DNA of 38,887 bases from Paracoccaceae bacterium. GTDB taxonomy: Bacteria; Pseudomonadota; Alphaproteobacteria; Rhodobacterales; Rhodobacteraceae. The stretch covers positions 1 through 38,887 of the forward strand of contig JANSYL010000015.1 in NCBI GenBank assembly GCA_024742455.1. Reading direction: 5' to 3'. Of this stretch, positions 1-6,429 are shown piece after piece. A model generated the notes under the pieces. The model saw only the letters and a list, made by a program, of their open reading frames with translations. It made no database searches and had not been told where the DNA came from. Within the stretch, counting starts at the first letter, position 1, and each line of letters begins with the position of its first letter. The position numbers and the translations under genes were made by a program.

Positions 1-1
1 C

Positions 2-142
2 TATGTCTGGCTCTACAACCAGCAACTACCGCAATCAGCCTTGGGCAGTAGGTCGCCCTTGCAGGCGATGAAGGACTGGTACACGCTTAGCCCCAACCTG
101 TTCAAGAAACAGCCATACTACCTTCCGGGATGTGACACTTAG
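2..142 (+). CDS. Transposase C-terminus (integrase-core, IS481/IS3-like), partial
   Basis: An open frame enters from the left edge and stops at TAG 140-142, giving 46 residues. It contains LYNQQLPQSALGSRSPLQAM followed by LFKKQPYY and ends PGCDT. This is the typical tail of rve/integrase-core (DDE) transposases of IS481-like and IS3-like elements, where the last helix carries the YNxxxPQxALGxxTPxxAM pattern. The N-terminus and the DDE residues lie outside the window. I could not place the right inverted repeat in the 79 bp before the next gene. Family level is fairly sure; the exact IS family is not. Confidence 0.75.
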   Translation, partial: YVWLYNQQLPQSALGSRSPLQAMKDWYTLSPNLFKKQPYYLPGCDT

Positions 143-221
143 GCGTTGCCCGAGGTTAATGACGGACGTCACGGCCACGCGCGGCATTCGACGACCAGAT
201 TAACCATTCGGCGGCGGCGGC

Positions 222-911
222 ATGAGTTATCTACCTGGAATTCCGGAACCTCAAAAGTTAACAATTCTGGCGCCGGACAGACGGTTCCCGCAAGCCCGTT
301 TTTACGCTGCCGGAGCAAAACGTTTCTTCGATATCGTGATGTCCTTGACGCTGCTGCCGGTGCTGGCGCCATTCATCCTATTGATGTGGGCATTGGTGCG
401 ACTGGATGCCGGCCCGGGGTTCTACGGGCAGCCCCGCGTTGGCCGCGATGGCCGGATCTTTACCTGCTGGAAGCTGCGCACCATGCTGGTGGATGCCGAG
501 GGGGTGCTGGCCCGGATGATTGCGGCGGACCCCAAGGTGGCCCGGGAATGGCGCGTCTACCAGAAGCTCAGCCGCGATCCCCGCATCACCCGCGTGGGTG
601 CGTTCCTGCGGTCCACAAGCCTCGATGAACTCCCCCAGATCTGGAACGTGTTGCGCGGCGACATGAGCCTGGTGGGCCCGCGGCCCTTTCTGCCGAGCCA
701 GGCGTCGCTATACACCGAGGCAGGCGGCGTCGCCTATTTCGCGATGCGGCCGGGGATCACGGGCGAATGGCAGGTGAATGGCCGGAACGCCACGGCCTTT
801 GTCGATCGCGTGCGCTACGACAACCGGTATTCGAGGCATATGTCGCTGCTGACGGACCTGCGGTTGCTGCTGCGGACGCCTATTGTCGTGCTCCGCCGCA
901 CCGGACGCTGA
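222..911 (+). CDS. Sugar transferase (undecaprenyl-phosphate phosphoglycosyl transferase family)
   Basis: A 229-aa bacterial sugar transferase (Bac_transf type) that would move a sugar-1-phosphate from a UDP-sugar to undecaprenyl phosphate, the first membrane step of exopolysaccharide or O-antigen repeat synthesis. It has one hydrophobic segment at about residues 35-58 (KRFFDIVMSLTLLPVLAPF), then the family signatures KLRTM, RVGAFLRSTSLDELPQ, LRGDMSLVGPRP and RPGITGEWQVNGR. This is the short, monotopic PglC/ExoY-like form without the N-terminal multi-TM domain. An IS remnant lies directly upstream, and no other polysaccharide gene is visible, so it may be the edge of a larger surface-sugar locus to the left. 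The sugar is unknown. It converges on the M15 peptidase gene. Confidence 0.88.
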   Translation: MSYLPGIPEPQKLTILAPDRRFPQARFYAAGAKRFFDIVMSLTLLPVLAPFILLMWALVRLDAGPGFYGQPRVGRDGRIFTCWKLRTMLVDAEGVLARMIAADPKVAREWRVYQKLSRDPRITRVGAFLRSTSLDELPQIWNVLRGDMSLVGPRPFLPSQASLYTEAGGVAYFAMRPGITGEWQVNGRNATAFVDRVRYDNRYSRHMSLLTDLRLLLRTPIVVLRRTGR

Positions 912-935
912 GTTGCTTGTCGGACGTCAGCCGCA

Positions 936-1766
936 CTAGCCCCGCCCGGCCAGCCGGGCATGGACGATCATCTCGGGCCTGTATTCGAAATGCATGCCGT
1001 CGAAATGATGCCATTTCCCACCCCATATGAAGCCGAAGCGCTCGAAGGCACGCACGATCTCTTCGGGGATGCGGTTGTCATAGACCGCCGCTTCGCCCTC
1101 CGCCACACCGGCCCAGCGCCAATACCCGCCTAGCTCGGTATTAAGGTCGACCGCTATCCCGAAACTGTGCGTCGACAGCCGGTCGGTTCCGGCGATGCGC
1201 CGCCAGTTGAAGCTGCCGCCGGAGTTCTGGAAATACACCGCCATATCGGGCCCGAGGGCTTCGATCTGGTTCAACGCCGCCTCAAGCTGGGCATGCACGC
1301 AATGCTGCTGTGTCACGCGGAACCGGACCGCCCGCCCCTGCCCGTCATAGGTGACCGTCGCCAGCGAGGCCCGCGCCTCGGCTTCTGTCCGGAAGTAGAG
1401 CGCGCGGAAGAAGGCTTCGTTGCGCAGGCGGCCCGGGTCATGAAACGGCCGTTGCCGAGCGCGCAGCGTGAAATCGAGCGGGTAGGTATAGAAAAACTGG
1501 TCGCCTATCGTGGCATCATCGAGCCGCAGGGCGGGGTCGAGGCCGGTCTCCCGGGCCGGTGCATATTCCAGCCGATCCCCCGATGGCAGGGTCACCGTCC
1601 CCGCCCCCCGGTCGAGGTCCAGACCGGGATAGGCGGTTTCCAGCGCGATCTCGACCCGGTTGCCCGGTCCGGGCAGGTCAAGCGCCATCCAGTCGACCGG
1701 GACGCAGTCGGCAGCGGCCTGGGGCGCAACCCAGGCCGCTGCCAGCATCAGGACCGCCAGCCGCAT
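936..1766 (-). CDS. Secreted M15-family D-Ala-D-Ala carboxypeptidase-like protein
   Basis: A 276-aa protein starting MRLAVLMLAAAWVAPQAAA, a Sec signal peptide with likely cleavage near residue 19. The C-terminal third has the VanY/M15 zinc site: STHSFGIAVDLN (His and Asp ligands) and WHHFDGMHFEYRP (catalytic and third-ligand region). A periplasmic peptidoglycan DD- or LD-peptidase role follows from the family. The start was chosen at the ATG at 1766 because the signal peptide begins there and its first base is shared with the stop of the upstream gene (TGATG), indicating translational coupling. The central ~150 residues (GLDLDRGAGTVTLPSGDRL onward) are not assigned. Co-transcription with the Cys-rich secreted protein suggests an envelope role. 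Confidence 0.85.
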   Translation of the reverse strand: MRLAVLMLAAAWVAPQAAADCVPVDWMALDLPGPGNRVEIALETAYPGLDLDRGAGTVTLPSGDRLEYAPARETGLDPALRLDDATIGDQFFYTYPLDFTLRARQRPFHDPGRLRNEAFFRALYFRTEAEARASLATVTYDGQGRAVRFRVTQQHCVHAQLEAALNQIEALGPDMAVYFQNSGGSFNWRRIAGTDRLSTHSFGIAVDLNTELGGYWRWAGVAEGEAAVYDNRIPEEIVRAFERFGFIWGGKWHHFDGMHFEYRPEMIVHARLAGRG

Positions 1767-2494
1767 CAATAGACGTCGACCCGGATCGATGTGCCTGTGT
1801 TGCCCTGACCCCAGATCTCCACCCGGATCATGGTGGGCCCGTTGACGATCGCGCTGCGGGCCTGTGGCGAGATATAGCCGTTCATCAGCATCTGTTCGGC
1901 CCGATCGCGGTTGTTGAAATCGGCGAAGAAGCTGTCCCATTGATCCTGCGGATCGCGGACGCCGAACCGGTGATAGTTCGCCCGGTCCTGACGGATGATC
2001 TGCCACGGCTCGGTCAGCCGTGCCCCGTTCGAGTTGTAGTGGTCCTGCCAGCTGAGAAATGCGGTGTAGGATTCCAGCATCCGGTTTCCGCCCGCCGGGG
2101 CCGCCCCTCCGGCATAGCCGCTGCCATTGCCGAAATTGGAATTCGGGTTCGAGCAATCGGCAACATCGGTGCCCCAGGCGCAAAGGCCCAGCCCGTTGGG
2201 TTCGTCGCAGTCACCGTCATTGGTGTAGGGGCAGGGGTTCATGAGGCCCGTTCCACCGGTGGTCGTGCCGCCCATATACCCGCTGCCATTGCCGAAATTG
2301 GAATTCGGGTTCGAACAGTCGGCCACGTCAGTGCCCCATGCACAAAAGCCGAGCCCGTTGGGTTCGTCGCAATCGCCGTCATTGGTATAGGGACAGGGAT
2401 TAAGAAGCTGTGCCTCGGCCTGATCCGCCGACAAAAGTAGGGCGCCTGACGCCAGAACCGCCAAGGCACCGAGAATCTGCAAAAACCTCGTCAC
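1766..2494 (-). CDS. Secreted protein with two Cys/Asp-rich repeats
   Basis: A 242-aa protein. GTG at 2494 is preferred because a G-rich ribosome site (AGAGGGGG) lies 7 nt before it and the signal peptide (TRFLQILGALAVLASGALLL) starts there; a TTG at 2518 is the alternative. Mature sequence: two nearly identical units, each with NPCPYTNDGDCDEPNGLG then CAWGTDVADC, followed by NPNSNFGNGSGY and a Gly-rich linker. Each unit has four Cys and many Asp/Asn, resembling calcium-binding, LNR-like small disulfide modules (inference). The ~105-residue C-terminal part (LESYTAFLSWQDHYNSNGAR to the end IRVDVY) is not recognised. It is translationally coupled to the M15 peptidase and preceded by an FNR-like box. 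Function unknown; exported envelope or extracellular protein. Confidence 0.8.
   Translation of the reverse strand: MTRFLQILGALAVLASGALLLSADQAEAQLLNPCPYTNDGDCDEPNGLGFCAWGTDVADCSNPNSNFGNGSGYMGGTTTGGTGLMNPCPYTNDGDCDEPNGLGLCAWGTDVADCSNPNSNFGNGSGYAGGAAPAGGNRMLESYTAFLSWQDHYNSNGARLTEPWQIIRQDRANYHRFGVRDPQDQWDSFFADFNNRDRAEQMLMNGYISPQARSAIVNGPTMIRVEIWGQGNTGTSIRVDVY
2118..2401 (-). repeat. Two 122-bp tandem coding repeats (162-bp period)
   Basis: The blocks 2118-2239 and 2280-2401 are about 90% identical and encode the two Cys/Asp-rich modules of the secreted protein. Most differences are at third codon positions, so the duplication is old enough to drift but the protein is kept. The 40 bp between the blocks encode the Gly/Thr linker. 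Confidence 0.9.
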
Positions 2495-2526
2495 GACAAC
2501 ACCCCCTCTTTGTTGCAATCAAGATA

Positions 2527-2576
2527 GATGCAGATGGTAATCACCGGCCCTCTTGCGGCACATTGACCTGCATCAA
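2527..2576 (-). promoter_or_regulatory. FNR/FnrL-type box and -10 element
   Basis: TTGACCTGCATCAA at 2563-2576 fits the FNR-family consensus TTGAT-N4-ATCAA with one mismatch. On the minus strand TACCAT at 2534-2539 can serve as a -10 hexamer, putting the transcription start near 2527-2528. The box centre (2569.5) is then about 41.5 bp upstream, the classic class II activator position, and the leader to the GTG at 2494 is about 33 nt. This predicts oxygen-responsive control of the Cys-rich protein and M15 peptidase genes. The sites are seen; the regulation is inferred. Confidence 0.6.
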
Positions 2577-2592
2577 GTGGGGGAATTGTCAC

Positions 2593-2628
2593 GGCCATGG
2601 CCATGGCCATGGCCACGGCCCCGGCCCC
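2593..2628 (+). repeat. Six-unit GGCCNN hexanucleotide repeat
   Basis: Three GGCCAT units, one GGCCAC and two GGCCCC run head to tail between the uronate-dehydrogenase-like gene and the FNR-like box. It lies upstream of the box, so it could alter spacing only outside the core promoter. The rest of 2495-2675 holds no gene that I can see. Confidence 0.75.
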
Positions 2629-2675
2629 GGTTCGGCCGTTACGCGCCAGGACCCGGTCCGCGTTCAGGCCTGGCG

Positions 2676-3512
2676 TCAGGTCGTCTTCTTGTCGTCCACG
2701 ATGGTCATTTGCGCCAGTCCGCTCTGCCCGATATCGACGGCGGCGAAGGGGCCGCCATGGCACATCTGTGCGGGGTCGGTCGGGTCGCCCGGCGGGGCGT
2801 TCGCCAGAATCTCGGCGGCGTAGACCTCGGCATTGTCCTTGGGCTTGTAACCAAGATAGGCACCCGCCGACATGTCCACCGGATTGCGGTCATTGTTCGA
2901 TACGCCATAGGCGATGGTGAACCCGGTGGTCGGCGTGTCGATGGCGCGGGTGACAAGCTGGATCAGGTCATCATAACTGAGCCATGTGCCAAGCGCGCGG
3001 GCATTGGTGACCTGCGCGCAGGACGCGATGCGCAGATGCACGGATTCCAGCCCGCGCTTTTCCCAGTACATCCGGCCAAGGTCCTCGGTGAAGCATTTGG
3101 CCAGCCCGTAGAACCCGTCGGGGCGGTGGGGTTCGTCGACCGTGATCCGGTGATTGCGCGGGTACATCCCCATCGCGTGAATCGATGAGGCATAGACGAT
3201 CCGCCGGACGCCCGCCTGATACCCCGCCTCCCACACGTTGTAGGACCCCACGAAATTGGGTCCCCACAGCATCTCGAACGGGGCCTCGTCCACGATGGCG
3301 CCGAAATGCACGACCATGTCGGCGCCGTCCATCAGGGGAGCGATCTGGGCCATCTCGGCCAGGTCGGCCTTCACATAGGTCTCGCCTGCGTAAAGCGCGC
3401 CCACATCATCGGCGATATCGGTGGACAGCAGCGTCTCGCACATCTTCGACAGCGGTTCGCGGAGGTAGGAGCCAAGCCGCCCGGCGGCCCCGGTCAGAAC
3501 GATTTTCTTCAT
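2676..3512 (-). CDS. NAD-dependent epimerase/dehydratase, uronate dehydrogenase-like
   Basis: A 278-aa extended short-chain dehydrogenase. The N-terminal Rossmann motif is TGAAGRLGS (about residues 6-14), followed by KADLAEM. The catalytic set is ASSIHAMG and YGLAK (Tyr/Lys). Later segments RPDGFYGLAKCFTEDLGRMY and GYKPKDNAE closely follow bacterial uronate dehydrogenases, which oxidise galacturonate or glucuronate to the aldarolactone with NAD. The start is ATG 3512 because it overlaps the upstream oxidoreductase stop by 4 nt (ATGA) and begins directly at the Rossmann strand. It is the last gene of a four-gene overlapping operon with hyuA, hyuB and a FAD oxidoreductase, an unusual setting, so the true substrate may be another sugar acid or polyol. 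Confidence 0.82.
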   Translation of the reverse strand: MKKIVLTGAAGRLGSYLREPLSKMCETLLSTDIADDVGALYAGETYVKADLAEMAQIAPLMDGADMVVHFGAIVDEAPFEMLWGPNFVGSYNVWEAGYQAGVRRIVYASSIHAMGMYPRNHRITVDEPHRPDGFYGLAKCFTEDLGRMYWEKRGLESVHLRIASCAQVTNARALGTWLSYDDLIQLVTRAIDTPTTGFTIAYGVSNNDRNPVDMSAGAYLGYKPKDNAEVYAAEILANAPPGDPTDPAQMCHGGPFAAVDIGQSGLAQMTIVDDKKTT

Positions 3513-4726
3513 ATCACGGCCCTTTCGAGGATCGGTTGATTGGCAAGGATACGGTCGTAATGGAACGGGGTCAGGTCGAGGCTGCGGTATTGCCCGTAAG
3601 TCAGCCATTCCGCCGTGCCGCGCCCCATCGCGGGGCTTTGCTGCAGCCCGTGGCCCGAGAACCCGTTGACGAAGATGAAATTCGCCACGTCCGGGTGCGG
3701 CCCGGTGATCGCGTTCTGGTCCAGCGTGTTATAGGCATAGTGCCCCGCCCATTCGCGCGTCACCTTGATGGCTTCGAATTGCGGGATGCGGGTGGCGATG
3801 GCTGGCCAAACCTCGGCCTCCCAGAACATGTGATCCATCGTGAAATCGGCAGGGTCCACCGCCGGGTCGTCGTCGGGATGTCCCCCCGCAAGGTAGGTGC
3901 CGCCGCCGTTTTCGCGCACATGCACGCCCGAGGGGTCGATGGTCAGCGGCAGGTCACGGTCGAGCGGTTTCTCGGCGGTGAAGATGTAGCTGTAGCGCTT
4001 GCGCGGCTCCACCGGCACATCGATCCCGGCCATCTTCGCGGTGCGCGCGGCGCGGGGTCCGGTGGCGTTGACAAGCTGGCCGCAGGCGACGACCTCGCCG
4101 GTGTTCAGGGTGACGCTGTCGATCCTGTCGCCGGTGCGGGTGATCGCGGTCACTTCGTTCGAGATGTATTCGACGCCCCGTTCGCGCGCCTGCCGTTTCC
4201 ACCAGTCGAACATGGTGACACCGTCGAAATACCCTTCGTTGACCATGTTGTGGGAGCCAAGGACGATGTCATCCACATTGTAGAACGGATAGGCTGCAGC
4301 GATCTCGTCCGCCGTCATCAACCGGGTGCCTGCCCCGGCGGCGACCTGCACCGCGTGATTGGCGCGCAGCACGTCGGCGAAGGCGTCGGTGTCTGCCAGG
4401 TAGAGGTAGCCGAAGGACCGGATCGTCAGCTCCGGCACCCGTTCGTCGCCGCCCATCCGCGCACGGAGGCTGGAGTAGAAATCCGCGCCGAACTGGGAAA
4501 TCCTGACGTTCAGCGTGGTCGAATACTGCTGCCGGATGCAGGAGTTGGACAGCGAGGTGGAGGCGAATTCGTAGGTCGGGTCGCGTTCGATCACGAGGAC
4601 GGAGCCGTCGAAATCCGGAGTGTCGGTCAGGAACCACGCGGTGGATGACCCCATGATCGCGCCGCCGATGATGACCACGTCATAGCTGTCCCGTTTCGGG
4701 GTGGCGATGATCGGGTCCAGAGGCAT
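3509..4726 (-). CDS. FAD-dependent oxidoreductase of the DAO family (sarcosine/glycine oxidase-like)
   Basis: A 405-aa flavoprotein with the N-terminal dinucleotide motif DVVIIGGAIMGSSTAWFL (about residues 15-32) and the C-terminal DAO-family signature VNGFSGHGLQQSPAMGR. The family oxidises secondary or primary amines of small amino acids (sarcosine, glycine, dimethylglycine) or related compounds, with oxygen or an electron carrier as acceptor. The start overlaps the upstream hyuB stop by one base (TGATG) and its stop overlaps the next start by four (ATGA). Neighbouring hydantoinase-type subunits suggest it works on the amine released by ring opening, for example an N-methylated amino acid. 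That pathway link is inference. Confidence 0.85.
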   Translation of the reverse strand: MPLDPIIATPKRDSYDVVIIGGAIMGSSTAWFLTDTPDFDGSVLVIERDPTYEFASTSLSNSCIRQQYSTTLNVRISQFGADFYSSLRARMGGDERVPELTIRSFGYLYLADTDAFADVLRANHAVQVAAGAGTRLMTADEIAAAYPFYNVDDIVLGSHNMVNEGYFDGVTMFDWWKRQARERGVEYISNEVTAITRTGDRIDSVTLNTGEVVACGQLVNATGPRAARTAKMAGIDVPVEPRKRYSYIFTAEKPLDRDLPLTIDPSGVHVRENGGGTYLAGGHPDDDPAVDPADFTMDHMFWEAEVWPAIATRIPQFEAIKVTREWAGHYAYNTLDQNAITGPHPDVANFIFVNGFSGHGLQQSPAMGRGTAEWLTYGQYRSLDLTPFHYDRILANQPILERAVI

Positions 4727-6429
4727 CAGAACACCTCTCCCTTCGCGGCGCGGTTCAGGATGTCGTAGATCTCGGCCTGCGCCATCCCGTAATCCCGCGC
4801 CGCTGCCTCGGGACTGATGTAGCCGCCCGCCAGATCGCGGTGGATGGCTGCCGTGTCGCGGTCCTGCGGCGCGCCATAGCCCGCACCACCGGGAAAGCCC
4901 ATGTGAACGCGGTGTCCGTGGGGCACGAATTGCTTGCCCTTGCCCTGCATCGCGGCGCCATCATCGCGGGCGATGGTGGTGGGTGCGCCTTCGGCCCCGC
5001 CACGGCGGCCGCGCGCGGGGTGGTGGACGCGGTCGAACATGGCCTGGATGTCGAATTCATGCCCGTCGCGCGCGCCGACCTCCATGTACTGGCCCAGACC
5101 GCCCCTGAACTGCCCCGCGCCCCCGGAATCCGGGCGCAGCTCCTTCCGCCAGATGATCACCGGGCCGGCATGTTCCGTCGCCTCCACCGGCATCGTCATG
5201 ACGCCCGAGGGAAAGGCCGTTGCATTCATCCCGTCCAGTGCGGGCCGCGCGCCGGAGCCACCGGAGTTGAAGGTCAGCACCTCGGCGCGCAGGGCATCCG
5301 GGGCCGGGGCATCGCTGCGCGGGCGCAAGGAGACCTGGAAATTACACAGGCACCCGGCTCCTTCGGCAGGTACGAGCCCCGGCAGCAGCTTGTCGAGCGC
5401 GTCATAGACCGTGTCGGGCACCATATGGCCGATCACGTGCCGCAGCGCGACCGGGGCGGGATGAACGGCGTTGACGATGGAGCCTTCGGGCGCGGTGATC
5501 TCGAACGGGGCGAGGGAGGCCGCGTTGTTGGGGATCTCCGGCGCGATGGCGCATTTCAGGGCGTAGCAGGTATAGGCCTTGGTGTAGACCAGGGGGACGT
5601 TGATGCCTTTCCTGTCCACGGGCGAGGTGCCCGCCCAATCGCTGAGAATGCGGTCCCTTTCGATCGTTACGCGGACATTCAGGTCGATGGGCGTATCGAA
5701 CCCGTCGATGCGCATGTGGCCGGTGGCCTCGCCCGGTGCCAGCGCATTGATCCGCGCCAGCGTCGCCTCCCGCGAACGGGTCAGGATGAAATCGGAAATC
5801 GCGCCCAGATCGGTCAGCCCGTATTCCGCCAGCATCTCCGCCAGCCGCCGCTTGCCGATATCGTTGCAGGTGGCCAGGGCGTAGATATCACCGACCAGTT
5901 GGTCCGGTTCGCGCACATTGCCCCGGATGATCCGCACCAGCGTCCGGTCCACCGTGCCCTTGTCGGCGAAACGCATGATCGGGATATAAAGCCCCTCCTC
6001 GTAGACCGAATTCGCGTCCGCCCCGAAGCCGCGCCCGCCGATGTCGACGATATGGGCCGTGCAGGCGAAGAACCCGATCAGGGTGGCGTCGTGGAAGACC
6101 GGGGTGACCACCGTGATGTCATGCAGGTGGCCTGTGCCTTCCCACGGGTCGTTGGTGATGTAGATGTCGCCCTCGGCCATCGTATCGGTGCCGATCCGGC
6201 GCATGAAATGGCCAACGGCATCGGCCATCGCGTTCACATGGCCCGGCGTGCCGGTGACGGCCTGGGCCAGCATCCGGCCATGGGCATCGTAAACACCTGC
6301 CGACAGGTCGCCCGCCTCCCTCACCGAAGTGGAGAAGGCGGTGCGCACCAGCGCCTGCGCCTGTTCCTCGACCACCGAGATCAGGCGGGTCCACATCACT
6401 TGCAGCGCGACTTGCGTGAGCTCGGTCAT
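4726..6429 (-). CDS. hyuB: Hydantoinase B/oxoprolinase family subunit
   Basis: A 567-aa HyuB-type subunit, near the usual family length. It opens TELTQVALQVMWTRLISVVE, then has REAGDLSAGVYDAHGRMLAQ, GTPGHVNAMADAVGHFM and ITNDPWEGTGHLHD, all typical of N-methylhydantoinase B, 5-oxoprolinase C-half and acetophenone carboxylase subunits. Near the C-terminus it has FRGGLGQYMEV and GGAGYGAPQDRD. The start was set at ATG 6429, which overlaps the hyuA stop by 4 nt. With HyuA it should form an ATP-dependent amidohydrolase or carboxylase. The substrate (hydantoin, N-methylhydantoin, oxoproline or other) cannot be read from sequence. Confidence 0.9.
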   Translation of the reverse strand: MTELTQVALQVMWTRLISVVEEQAQALVRTAFSTSVREAGDLSAGVYDAHGRMLAQAVTGTPGHVNAMADAVGHFMRRIGTDTMAEGDIYITNDPWEGTGHLHDITVVTPVFHDATLIGFFACTAHIVDIGGRGFGADANSVYEEGLYIPIMRFADKGTVDRTLVRIIRGNVREPDQLVGDIYALATCNDIGKRRLAEMLAEYGLTDLGAISDFILTRSREATLARINALAPGEATGHMRIDGFDTPIDLNVRVTIERDRILSDWAGTSPVDRKGINVPLVYTKAYTCYALKCAIAPEIPNNAASLAPFEITAPEGSIVNAVHPAPVALRHVIGHMVPDTVYDALDKLLPGLVPAEGAGCLCNFQVSLRPRSDAPAPDALRAEVLTFNSGGSGARPALDGMNATAFPSGVMTMPVEATEHAGPVIIWRKELRPDSGGAGQFRGGLGQYMEVGARDGHEFDIQAMFDRVHHPARGRRGGAEGAPTTIARDDGAAMQGKGKQFVPHGHRVHMGFPGGAGYGAPQDRDTAAIHRDLAGGYISPEAAARDYGMAQAEIYDILNRAAKGEVF

